DNA of 64,000 nt from Kazachstania africana CBS 2517 (taxonomy: Eukaryota > Ascomycota > Saccharomycetes > Saccharomycetales > Saccharomycetaceae): positions 620,001 through 684,000 of the forward strand of contig NC_018942.1 in NCBI RefSeq assembly GCF_000304475.1. The letters are read 5' to 3'. The notes beneath the pieces are model-generated. The model was given only the letters and a program-made list of their open reading frames with translations, was not told where the DNA came from and did not search any database. Position numbers and translations under genes: made by a program. The stretch's first letter is position 1, and each line of letters starts with the position of its first letter. This document shows, one piece after another, positions 19,680 to 30,200 of this stretch.

Positions 19680-21698
19680 TTATAATCTTATAGTCGGTAC
19701 AGTTTCAAAAATACCAAAGTCTAACATTTCAATGTAACTTTGCCCATTTTTCTCAACTGCCGCAACTAATATTCTACCTTTAAAATTAACGGACCAAATT
19801 TGTTCTGCATCTCTTAGGATATTCGAATGAACTAAATTACCATTTCTTAAATTATAAATGTTGAATTGGCCTTCTGATCCACTCACTAATAAATTGTCAT
19901 TCATATAAAATGTTGTAATTGCACTCAAATTACTATGATGATATGCAAATTTACGCGAATAATCATTTGAATCCCATCCTTTCAATGTACCATCAGCCGC
20001 AGCACTCACCAAAAATTTATCAGATAATTTTAATAATCCAACCAATGCTGTGTGTCCACTCAAAATCTTATATGATTCGGTGATCTTAGTACACATTGTA
20101 CCAGAACAACTAATTGTTTGGCAAATACCATTTTTCCAAATATTTTTCAAGTCCCATACCCTAATTGATGAATCCATACTTGCAGATATACATCTTTGTC
20201 TCTTATAATCGTATGTCGTAGAATAAATTCTATCCGTATGGCCAGCTAAGATATAAAGACATTTCATTTGGACAATATCCCAAACCATTAATGTATTATC
20301 GTATGAACCACTAATTACAATGTTTCCATGTCCCGAAACGGCACGCACCGAGGCTAAGTGACCTCTTAACACACCGACAAAATATGGATTTTCCTCTGGT
20401 GTATCATAAACAATTGGCCATCGATTAAGATGATCGTTTTCACTGTCACGGTTATAAACTTCCGGTGATAATTTCCAAACATGTAACGTGTTATCTCTTG
20501 ATCCAGTAATAATATATTTGATACCTTTAAATTCCACAATATCAAGACATCTAACCGTTGATGAATGCCCCTTAAAGACATGGAGACAACATCCACGTTT
20601 GATATCCCATACTCGTACGCAACGGTCAGTGGAACCACTTACTACAATGCCATCCATATCATATTTTAATGCCCAAACCCCACCTTCATGACCACTTAAT
20701 TCTAATAAGAAATTTTTTGTATTAGAATCATATATTCTAATCATCTTATCATCTGCCCCCGTTATGACATAATCATCTTCAAATTGTAAGCACGTAACAA
20801 CGCTGGTCATATGACCTCTTAGAGTGGTTCGCTGTGGTATAAATTTTGGATTGTACCAATTTTTTAAAATTTGACAATTGTTCAAAAAGTCAAATTTATA
20901 GGCATCTTCAATATTTGACATAGTAGGATATTTTACTCTTAATATTTCCACATATTTTTTAAAATTCTCTTTACTGACAAAACTCTCAGAAATTAGTAAA
21001 TATTTCCAAAGGTACGGCGTATTATGAATGACTTTATTCCAATTTGTACAAACCAGAAAACATGATACTATGTCATTGAAAGATAAATTCGTTAAGATCT
21101 TTAATGAAATTTCCATCGGTAATGACGATACAAAATCTCTTTTTAGATTATCTCTCACTAGTGTATTCAAATCAGCTAGTTGACTTCTATCCAAATTTCT
21201 CAGAAGCTGATATGCTATATTTTGAATTTCCGTTTTATTTAAACTCTTAATCTCATTCAATATTCTATCAAATTTATCGTCTTGATTTTCTTCTGTATCA
21301 GAGCCTGCTATTCCCTCTGGTGTGCTCATTCCTGATGATGCAACAGGAGATAATGGTAAGGCGTCTTCCAGTATAGTGTTATTCGTTGTCGTTGTACTAG
21401 TAATATTTGTATTTTCCACCTCTTCCGTATGTACAGGAGTAGTTACGATCTTTAAGGTAGTTGAGTCATTTGCTTTTAATCTTTTATTCTCACAGTCATT
21501 ACTATTAGTGTTACTAATGCTACTTCTCGAAGTAGAATCTCTTTTACGCTTTGACAAATTCAATATTTTATTTTGCTCGTTGGAATCAAGCAAAGAATCG
21601 TAACTATTTATTAATCTGTTGCCATTTTGCTCATTAACTTTATCATTTATGTACCTATATGGTATTGGAATATCACGTAATGGATACTGTGATGGCAT
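19680..21698 (-). CDS. CDC4: CDC4, F-box WD40 subunit of the SCF ubiquitin ligase
   Basis: Cdc4 recruits phosphorylated substrates such as Sic1, Far1 and Gcn4 to the SCF E3 ligase and is needed for the G1/S transition. The 672-residue protein starts with the conserved PLRDIPIPY motif. A disordered S/T/N-rich region (about 40-140, with the PLSPVASS segment) and a dimerisation-like helix (about 140-188) follow. An F-box lies at about 190-236, and a WD40 propeller runs from about 293 to 655 (motifs GHMTSVVTCLQFEDDYVITGADD, DNTLHVWKL, GHTDRIYSTTYD). The Arg residues of the phosphodegron pocket appear kept (SGSTDR, TGSRDN). It is closer to Cdc4 than to Met30, sharing the Cdc4-specific PQRTTLRGHMTSV. 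The N-terminus is about 100 residues shorter than in S. cerevisiae. It is oriented away from SMC1, unlike in S. cerevisiae where both run the same way. Confidence 0.96.
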   Translation of the reverse strand: MPSQYPLRDIPIPYRYINDKVNEQNGNRLINSYDSLLDSNEQNKILNLSKRKRDSTSRSSISNTNSNDCENKRLKANDSTTLKIVTTPVHTEEVENTNITSTTTTNNTILEDALPLSPVASSGMSTPEGIAGSDTEENQDDKFDRILNEIKSLNKTEIQNIAYQLLRNLDRSQLADLNTLVRDNLKRDFVSSLPMEISLKILTNLSFNDIVSCFLVCTNWNKVIHNTPYLWKYLLISESFVSKENFKKYVEILRVKYPTMSNIEDAYKFDFLNNCQILKNWYNPKFIPQRTTLRGHMTSVVTCLQFEDDYVITGADDKMIRIYDSNTKNFLLELSGHEGGVWALKYDMDGIVVSGSTDRCVRVWDIKRGCCLHVFKGHSSTVRCLDIVEFKGIKYIITGSRDNTLHVWKLSPEVYNRDSENDHLNRWPIVYDTPEENPYFVGVLRGHLASVRAVSGHGNIVISGSYDNTLMVWDIVQMKCLYILAGHTDRIYSTTYDYKRQRCISASMDSSIRVWDLKNIWKNGICQTISCSGTMCTKITESYKILSGHTALVGLLKLSDKFLVSAAADGTLKGWDSNDYSRKFAYHHSNLSAITTFYMNDNLLVSGSEGQFNIYNLRNGNLVHSNILRDAEQIWSVNFKGRILVAAVEKNGQSYIEMLDFGIFETVPTIRL

Positions 21699-22226
21699 AG
21701 TTACACTTCTATAACAGAAAAAAAAGAGTATTTCAATATAATCGTGTCTAAACTGGGTTCAATATCGAGTAGACAATATATAAATCAGTTTAAACAAAAT
21801 CAAATGGAGCCTTCGAATTTCACTTTTATTTCAGTCCAAAATTTAGAGGTAGTTCTTTGCTTAAAAAAAATCCTCTCTTATTTCCTTCCTCTTTGATCTT
21901 CGGGTCGACTTGATAAATTTTCGAATACAGAAAAGCTAGTAATATTAATGAGATGACTAAGATACGTTACTTATAAACTATTTGTCTGCCATGATGAAAA
22001 TATGAATGGCAGAAGCCTTAAGAACCACCTGTGTGTATTCGCCACCAGAAGCCACTCACAGGTCTCTAATTTTTATGATTTTGAATGTTTGATACGACAA
22101 CAAGACTTACTCCGTCACTCATAATGACTGGATTGTTGGTACGGGAATTTTAAGAGGAACACAAGTCAGTCAGTTGGTATTGAATGTGTTGCTACCACTG
22201 CTCGCTATCAGCAGAATGTATTGTTT

Positions 22227-22266
22227 AAAAGGAAAGGAAAGAAAAGAAAAGAAAAGAAAAGAAAGA
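22227..22266. repeat. Purine tract of AAAGG/AAAAG units
   Basis: Tandem AAAGG then AAAAG pentamers form about 40 bases of pure purine on the plus strand, 1 kb upstream of SMC1. Confidence 0.8.
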
Positions 22267-23089
22267 CAAAGAACGGAGTTTAGTGTAGTTTCTCAAAGAC
22301 ATCCTTGTTAGAGGCAAGTAAAACTGCTTTTGGATGAAAAGTTAATAAGTAGCCCACTCATAATACCTTACCAGCCATTAGGCGAGGCATTTTCTTGATA
22401 CTTGCTTTTTTTTTTTTAAAATTCTCAAATGTATAACGCACTTCTTGAGGAGCTTACGGGGATGTTATCTCCTGATGTGGTATTTCAAATAGAGTGGCCG
22501 ATCCTTTTGAAGAGCATCAGACTGAAATATTTCGCATTACAGGACCGAATTTAGCAAGGGAAGAAGACATATGTAACTGTTTCTAAGGGCTAGACAGCAT
22601 TCTTATGTTTGTGTTTCAGAGAACGTATCCATGGGCAGTGTGTCTTTTCCTCCTGTTCAAATGTAGTGAACTGGTAAAACCTTGAACATTTGACCTCTTT
22701 GTTCACTCATTATCTGTACTCTATTATATAATAAAACGATAATATCGCTAAGTAGTAATTTTTTTCCTAAAGGCATGCAGAGGTCGAGCAAGGCCTTCTT
22801 GCAACTTGGGATTCTAATTATTTATGAAATAGAGGACGTTGAAAGGTTAGCAGATGATGAAGTCTAAGGCCTATAGAACTACCGGATTATGCGATGTTGT
22901 TGTTCACATGAAAAACACATACCATAACGCTTGCAGCATGAATGTCACAATCAATACCACCTTTCAATCTGTGCATTTTAACTAATAGATTTCTAGAAAC
23001 GGAAGTATATGTAATTCTGTCGGACCGAAAATGCAACTTCGTGACCTTTTTACCGCGTGAAATACCACGATATTATGGCCTTCCGCGTA

Positions 23090-23095
23090 ACGCGT
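23090..23095. promoter_or_regulatory. MCB box (ACGCGT) upstream of SMC1
   Basis: ACGCGT lies 136 bases upstream of the SMC1 ATG, with two further CGCGT cores at about 23054 and 23084. MBF drives cohesin genes in late G1 in S. cerevisiae, so the same control is likely here. Confidence 0.65.
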
Positions 23096-23230
23096 TAAGA
23101 TTTTTTTATTTCATAAAGTGAAAATGATAGGAATAATATACATAAAACTTCTATCTATTTCAGTGGAAACTTCAACGAGAAAACTTCATAATTTGCAATT
23201 TCGAACAATTCTCAGGCTCCCAGTTCTACA

Positions 23231-26200
23231 ATGGGTAGATTATTAGGTTTAGAATTGTACAATTTCAAATCGTACAAGGGTTCTGTGAAACTTGGCTTTG
23301 GGGAATCAAATTTTACGAGTATCATTGGACCAAATGGGTCCGGTAAGTCGAATATGATGGACGCGATCTCATTCGTTCTTGGTGTCAGAAGTAGCCATTT
23401 GAGGTCAAGCATATTGAGGGATTTGATCTATAGAGGTGTCATTACGGGTGAAGACAGTGAATCTGATGAAGATGGCAGTGTAAATAATCCCAGTACAGCT
23501 TACGTTAAAGCATTTTATGAGAAGGAAAATAAGACGATCGAATTGATGAGAACCATTTCAAGAAATGGAGATACCAATTACAAAATAGGTGGCAAAGTAG
23601 TATCATATAAAGATTATTCATCGTTTTTGGAATCTGAGAATATCTTAATTAAAGCTAAAAATTTCTTAGTGTTCCAAGGTGACGTTGAACAAATTGCGTC
23701 ACAATCTCCGATGGATTTATCCAGATTATTCGAAGAGGTATCCGGTTCTATCCAATATAAAAAGGAATATGACCAATTGAAGGAAAAAATGGAGCAATTA
23801 AGTAAAGCTGCTACAGAATCAATTAAAAATAGAAGAAGAATCCATGGTGAATTGAAGACATACAAAGAAGGTATTAATAAAGATGAGGAATACAAATCAA
23901 AAGTCGCTAAAAAGAAAGAATTGCAAACCATTCTTGTTCTTTGGCAATTATATCATCTAGAACAGAAAAAAATCAATATAATGAAAAACATGGCTGATAC
24001 AAAGTCAAAAATGTCTGTTTTGAAAGATAAAATTCATAATGAGGAACGTAATTTACAAAGAGCAAAGACATCTATTGCTAAAGAAATGTCGATCATTACA
24101 AAGAAAAAGGATAAAATAGATTATAAACTCAAAGAAAAGGAAAAAATTGCTTCAGACCTCAAATTAATAAAATTACCACAACTATCAACGATAAAGCGGA
24201 TTGGCAATATTGAAAAAAGAATTGAATCCTTTGAAAAAGACATTGAGAGACAAAGTAGCTTTGTTGAAAGATTCACCAATCAACTGAAGGTTGTTACAAA
24301 GACAAAAGAAGCCTTTGAGAGAGAGCTAAAAGAAACTTCTATGAATTTTGATAAATACCGCTTGAATGATGAAGAAAAGGAAAATTATCAGTCATTGAAT
24401 GAAAAGTATTTGACCTCTGGTGGATCGTCGATTGAGGAAAAAATTATGATCAACGAGAATGATAAACAAGAGGTAGGTGAAGAATTGAATCGTTTTGAAA
24501 AACTGATAGACATTTCAAAACAAAGAATCAATGACGTATTAATGGTTGAACTTGAGAATAATCAGTTACGAGCCTCTGAATTGACAACATTATTAAATGA
24601 AAAAAACTCAATTCATGCAGAAAGGTTGAAAGAATTAAAGGGACTTCAATCAGATATTGAGTCAGCAAGTAATCAAGAATATGACTTGAACTATAAACTA
24701 AGGGAAACTCTGGTTCAAATCGACGATCTAAGTGCAAACCAAAGAGAGTCCATGAAAGAAAGAAAACTGAGAGAAAATGTTGCAATGTTAAAGAGACTTT
24801 TCCCAGGTGTCAAAGGTCTTGTATACGATTTATGCCACCCTAAGAAGGATAAATATTCTCTAGCTGTCTCAACATGTTTGGGAAGAAATTTTGATTCTGT
24901 CATTGTAGATAACGCCTCTGTAGCTCAAGAATGTATTGCATACTTGAAGAAACAGCGTGCAGGATCTGCTTCTTTTATTCCCTTGGAGACTATTGATTCC
25001 GAGATACCTACATTGTCAGTATCTAACTCACAAGGATGTATACTAGCTATAAATGCCATTGAATATGATCCTCGATATGAAAGGGCAATGCAATACGTCT
25101 GCTCTGATACCATTATTTGTGATACATTGGTAATAGCTAAAAGGTTAAAATGGGTTGAAGGGGTTAAAGCCAAGCTGGTTACGCTAGAAGGCGCTCTTAT
25201 TCACAAAGCGGGTCTGATGACAGGTGGTGTGTCAAAAGATAGCAATAACAGGTGGGACAAGGAAGAATACCAAAGCCTAATGAATTTGAAAGACAAGTTG
25301 ATCCATCAGATTGAGGAAGTCTCTCAACAAGGACGTGCATCTTCGATGAAAGCGAGGGATTTAGAGAATAATTTATCAGTCCTAAACACGGAAATTTCAA
25401 ATGTAAGAATTCAATTGACTCAGATTACTAGGTTAATAGATGAAAATAAAATCGAATTAGGTTATCAAAATCGGCTGATAAATGAAGAATACTCTCCAAA
25501 AATGTCGGAACTAAATAAAAAAAAGAATAATCTAGAGATCTCAATAAGTAACTTGCAAACTGATAAAGAGAAACTTCAGGATATAATTTTCGCTGAGTTT
25601 ACAGAAAGAGTAGGTTTTACAGTGAAAGAATATGAGAGTCATTCAGGGGAAATCATGAGGAAACAAGGGAAAGATTTGCAGCGACTACAGAATGAAATTC
25701 TAAACGTTGAAAATAAGCTACAATTTGAACAAGAAAGGCTCTTTACAACTAAGAAAAGAAGTCAGAAAGCCAAATCTGATCTAGAGAAAGCTAATATCGA
25801 ATTAAAAGACCTAGAAACAGAGGAGAAAAGTCTTCAAGAAAGAATAAAAATTATTGAAGTTGAAGTCGGATCTCAAAGTGAGGAATTAGATGAATTACAA
25901 AACATATTCAATGCCAAGCAGCGTGATTTAAATACGACCGATGAAAACTTGAACGAATTACAAATGAATATGCAACTATGTAAGCGTCAAAAGAATGAAT
26001 TTACAGAGGATGTTGAGAAATTGGATTTGGAGAGGATCAGTATTTTGAAAAACTGTAAAATATCCAACGTTTCAATCCCACTACTTTCAAGTACAGGTCT
26101 AGCAGATTTACCTCTCACTTCCTTGGATGATGAAGCTAAAAATATTTTCAATTCAATAGATATCGAATATGAAAAGCTCCCAGCTAAATTCAAAGAAAGT

Positions 26201-26902
26201 GGAGCATTTTCACTCAAGCAACAATTGGATACTGAGATGAAAGAAGTTGAAGAGGCGCTTAATGTCTTGCAACCAAATGCTAGGGCTGTTGAAAGATTTG
26301 ATGATGCGCAAGAGAGATTCGAAGTAGTTGATACTGAAACTGAAACACTAAAGACAGAAGAAAGAAAAATATTGGCACAATTTTTAAAAATAAAGAAGAG
26401 AAGAAGAGAATTATTTGAAAAAGCCTTCGAGCATGTCACAAACCATTTAGATTCCATATATAGAGAGCTGACACGAGATCCTCATTCATCAGCGGAATTG
26501 TCTGGAGGGAATGCATCTCTTACTTTAGAAGATGAAGATGAGCCCTTTAATGCTGGTATAAGATATCACGCTACACCGCCACTGAAGAGATTTAAAGATA
26601 TGGAATATTTATCTGGAGGTGAAAAAACGATGGCAGCACTCGCTCTGTTATTCGCTATTAATTCCTTTCAACCAAGCCCATTTTTTGTTTTAGACGAAGT
26701 TGATGCAGCATTAGATGTAAGAAATGTTGAACGGATAGCGGCATATATTAGAAGACACGGTAATCCAAACCTACAATTTATTGTCATTTCATTGAAAAAC
26801 ACAATGTTCGAGAAATCTGATGCATTGGTGGGGGTATATAGACAGCAACAAGAGAACTCATCGAAAATTGTCACGTTAAATTTACAGAACTACTCGGATT
26901 AA
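23231..26902 (+). CDS. SMC1: SMC1, cohesin ATPase subunit
   Basis: Smc1 pairs with Smc3 and the kleisin Mcd1 (Rec8 in meiosis) to form the cohesin ring that holds sister chromatids together. The 1223-residue protein (1225 in S. cerevisiae) starts MGRLLGLELYNFKSYKG and has Walker A GPNGSGKSN at 33-41. Two long antiparallel coiled-coil arms (about 165-510 and 670-1000) flank the hinge (about 515-665, with FPGVKGLVYDLCHPKKDKYSLAV-like sequence). The ABC signature LSGGEKTMAALAL is at about 1126-1138, and Walker B FFVLDEVDAALD follows. The family length and all ATPase motifs are intact. An MCB box is upstream. BLM10 follows on the same strand after 314 bases, as in S. cerevisiae. Confidence 0.98.
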   Translation: MGRLLGLELYNFKSYKGSVKLGFGESNFTSIIGPNGSGKSNMMDAISFVLGVRSSHLRSSILRDLIYRGVITGEDSESDEDGSVNNPSTAYVKAFYEKENKTIELMRTISRNGDTNYKIGGKVVSYKDYSSFLESENILIKAKNFLVFQGDVEQIASQSPMDLSRLFEEVSGSIQYKKEYDQLKEKMEQLSKAATESIKNRRRIHGELKTYKEGINKDEEYKSKVAKKKELQTILVLWQLYHLEQKKINIMKNMADTKSKMSVLKDKIHNEERNLQRAKTSIAKEMSIITKKKDKIDYKLKEKEKIASDLKLIKLPQLSTIKRIGNIEKRIESFEKDIERQSSFVERFTNQLKVVTKTKEAFERELKETSMNFDKYRLNDEEKENYQSLNEKYLTSGGSSIEEKIMINENDKQEVGEELNRFEKLIDISKQRINDVLMVELENNQLRASELTTLLNEKNSIHAERLKELKGLQSDIESASNQEYDLNYKLRETLVQIDDLSANQRESMKERKLRENVAMLKRLFPGVKGLVYDLCHPKKDKYSLAVSTCLGRNFDSVIVDNASVAQECIAYLKKQRAGSASFIPLETIDSEIPTLSVSNSQGCILAINAIEYDPRYERAMQYVCSDTIICDTLVIAKRLKWVEGVKAKLVTLEGALIHKAGLMTGGVSKDSNNRWDKEEYQSLMNLKDKLIHQIEEVSQQGRASSMKARDLENNLSVLNTEISNVRIQLTQITRLIDENKIELGYQNRLINEEYSPKMSELNKKKNNLEISISNLQTDKEKLQDIIFAEFTERVGFTVKEYESHSGEIMRKQGKDLQRLQNEILNVENKLQFEQERLFTTKKRSQKAKSDLEKANIELKDLETEEKSLQERIKIIEVEVGSQSEELDELQNIFNAKQRDLNTTDENLNELQMNMQLCKRQKNEFTEDVEKLDLERISILKNCKISNVSIPLLSSTGLADLPLTSLDDEAKNIFNSIDIEYEKLPAKFKESGAFSLKQQLDTEMKEVEEALNVLQPNARAVERFDDAQERFEVVDTETETLKTEERKILAQFLKIKKRRRELFEKAFEHVTNHLDSIYRELTRDPHSSAELSGGNASLTLEDEDEPFNAGIRYHATPPLKRFKDMEYLSGGEKTMAALALLFAINSFQPSPFFVLDEVDAALDVRNVERIAAYIRRHGNPNLQFIVISLKNTMFEKSDALVGVYRQQQENSSKIVTLNLQNYSD

Positions 26903-27216
26903 TCAAGTTAATAACACAGGTGTGTAAATGTTTGCTAGCAATTGTGTAAGCTGTATAGGTGTAATAGAATAAAGCATATATTTTGAACCACAGAGTCGCC
27001 ATCTCTCATTAGATTACGTGATTTATTTTTCTCGCAAGTCAAAGGAATCTCCGAAGAACTCAATATTACGACATGGAAGCGAAGATTATGAAAAAAGGAC
27101 ATTTTCTACTCCCTTTAAATATTATTATACAAGATTTATATAAAGTGCAACAATATTTCATCGACTTTCAATTCACACAAGGTCACTTATCTAAATAGTC
27201 ATTTAGCAGCATAATT
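26903..27216. other. Intergenic SMC1-BLM10
   Basis: The 314 bases act as SMC1 3' end and BLM10 promoter. I found no Rpn4 element (GGTGGCAAA). Nothing else stands out. Confidence 0.5.
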
Positions 27217-30200
27217 ATGTCAGGTGAAGAGATCAAAGCTCCTATTCCCATCAAAAACAAGGCCTTATTTCAATTGCAATTACAGGAGAGGCAAACTAGG
27301 GGTTTGGAAAATCCAAAGAGGGCAAGGACACCTGTAATAGCACGCTCAGAATACAATTACTTTGATAGGTCTAGAGCAAAATCATCAACGCCAACGTTAC
27401 CATTGGGCGTAACGCCAGTCGATGTAGGCGGTGGCGAAAGACGTTTACAAGATAGACTGAAATATTATGGTTTAGACTTTCCAGAGAGTAAAGAAGAATT
27501 CTCCAGAAAATTTTACGATCAATCGTCTGTATGGTTTGGTAGAAAGAAAAAGCCTGAATTTTCAGCTGAAGAATACTTGCCATATAAAACAGAATCACAC
27601 AAAGAACAGGCAAAGTATCTTTGCCATGTCCTAGTTAATTTATATATTGCAATCAGCTCACTGGATATACAGGGATCGATTTCAATATCGAGTAAAGACT
27701 TGACAAGGTTAAAAAAGGAGGTTGATACTTTGGCGCTAGAGACTGATTTATTTAGGATATCCCAAGCTAAACCTGAGGAAAATTTCTCAGATATGGGAGA
27801 TGATAGCGAGAATGAGTTATACAATGAAGATGATTATATTAATGCTAGCGCTCCTGATATCAATGCTACCGGAAAAATAACAGCTAAATCAGCAACGGTC
27901 ATAAACGTCAACCACTGGACGAACGAGCTAAAAAACTGTTTACTCTTTGACTTCCCATTATCTCTAAGAAAGAGCTTGGCGACGGTCTATTACTACTTAG
28001 CGCTTGTTCAAGGCCAAGCAATTTCTAGAGACTTACATGTCGAAGTTTTTGAGATTTTGGTTGATGATGACGATGAAGGTACTGACTATACTCAATTACT
28101 AAGGGAGTCTGGCCTGGTACTAGACCATAAAATCCTCTTCAATTTTTTGCTTGCGTTTTTACCATATCCTGATTCAGAACATAATCGTTTCGACCTAAGT
28201 TCAAAGGAAGATCTTCAGCTATTTCGAACTTTGCTGAAATTGGCGTACTTTGCGAAGCCATTCTACGAGCAAAGCGAAGAACTACTTAGCTCCACCATGG
28301 GTATATTACTATCTAATTTTTCACCTTCTACTATGAACATAGTTCTGCCAATAATAACATCATTTGTTCCCTGTCAATACCATCCTAACTCGAAAATAAG
28401 TGATTATTTTCCATTTTGTTTCAGCTTATGGACTTCTGTAAGTGCAACAGTTGCGGTTGACACTCATCTGTACGAATTTGTGGGTGACATCGCAGAGGAC
28501 ATTTATATTAACTTCCAGAGCAAAGGAGATAATTTTTTAACAGACAGCGGAATTTCTTTCGGACCTTATGGAGTCTTTTCCGAAGATCAAATGACCTTTA
28601 TGTTCAATAGATTGCAAGGCCATTTGAGAACAAATGGGCAGATTCATTCCTACGCAAGAACTGTCAAACCTTTTATTTACAATATTCATGGTTCGGACAA
28701 TGAGGGTTTTTTTGGGAAATTAAAGAGTTTACTCAAATCTATAGAAACATTTGTGCATCCCTCGAACAGTGGGTCCTGGACAAAACCAATTGCTAAATTT
28801 ATCCATTCATTTATCAAGACATATCATGCTAGAGCTGTTAAAGACAAGGATATACCTTGGGACAAAGATACTCAACGTTTACGCCTAAATGCTGAGTGCC
28901 ACTCCAAAATTGTTGACCTTTTCTTGAATTTGTTGCTTATTGGAGCTCAAAGCAAGGATCAAGATGTCACAAATTATTATATATCATGTTTTGCTTACCT
29001 GGTAGATTTATCTCCCAGGAATTCTTCTTTGATTTTTGACAAAGTCTTGGAAGATCTTTACGATATGTTCTCGGGAGAGTTTATAGAATCTAGGCACAGA
29101 ATTACTTCTAGTTTAAAGCAATTCACGAGGGTAGTTAGGTTTATGGTCGAAGATAAGGCTTACAGAATTCATATTGTGAATATATTGTCTGCACTCGTTT
29201 CTAAGATTGATATGAACGACATTTCATTAACTAATAACATCCTTAACGCAATCGTCTCTATAGTGTCCTTCGTACCTTTAGAAGATTTTGTAAAACAGGG
29301 TGAGTTTTTAACGTTCCATTCACACACGCTTCCATTAGCTGAGCAATATTATTATTGTTTGAAGGATGGATCATTGTCTAATTTCGCTTACGACGATAAA
29401 ACATTAGATGACGCATTCAGGGCCTCTACTAGTGGATTTAAGAATATCTTAACCCTTTATATTGACAAATTATTCCAGCTGGTCGACATCGAATTGGATG
29501 ATAGCTTGTCAATTAAGTTGAACCAGACAACGATGCTTATGATTGAGTCAATGTCAGATGATGTATTTAAGCATTTCTCTGACATGTTTCAGAAAAAATT
29601 TTGGGATAATGAAGCCTTCAAGGAAAAAGAACCCAATTATGAAATTATCACCATTCCTTTAGCCGCTATTGTAAAGAGAAACGTAAAGCTTAGTGAACAA
29701 CTTGTTGATTTACTATTGCTCAATTGTCGTGAGCAGATAGAGAGAGGTGCGGGTTCTGTAAGAAGTTTTTCGGAAATACATCAGAGAGACGTTAAGCTAG
29801 TACTTTACCTAACCGCTTTGAATGACATTTTGAGGCATTCTAATGTAGCAATAATATCATTCCATGCTGAATTGATACAATTCTTGAAGTACCTTTTCAA
29901 GGCAATTTCCAATCCTCCTTTGAATGTCATAACCTCTATCTTAGTGCATAACATTCTGGCGAGCTTAACAAGCACTGAAATAATTGAGCAGAGGATGTTT
30001 TCTGATTCCATGAAGGTTAACGTAGAGGATAGATGGGGTGGATTGCAATTTGATAAAAGAAAATTTTCAGAAGAGAGTTTGGCGTTCAGGTGGCACATTC
30101 CAAGCGAAACTGAGGTATCACTGGCAATTCAGATATTTGACGAAGTTGTCGCCTACTGCATAGATGAGGTTAATAAATTAATTTCCCATCCTCAATCATC

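Larger units (their letters stand above)
21699..23230. other. 1.5 kb divergent CDC4-SMC1 intergenic region
   Basis: This is the divergent promoter of CDC4 and SMC1. It contains an MCB box near SMC1 (23090-23095), a purine tract (22227-22266) and a loose ACCTGTG/CACAGGT inverted pair near 22027-22063. No gene, tRNA or relic is recognised. In S. cerevisiae these two genes are tandem, so an inversion end may lie here. Confidence 0.55.

Noticed and set aside
19680..21698. Assignment as MET30
   Set aside because: The N-terminal PLRDIPIPY and the WD40 sequence are Cdc4-type, and SMC1 is the neighbour.
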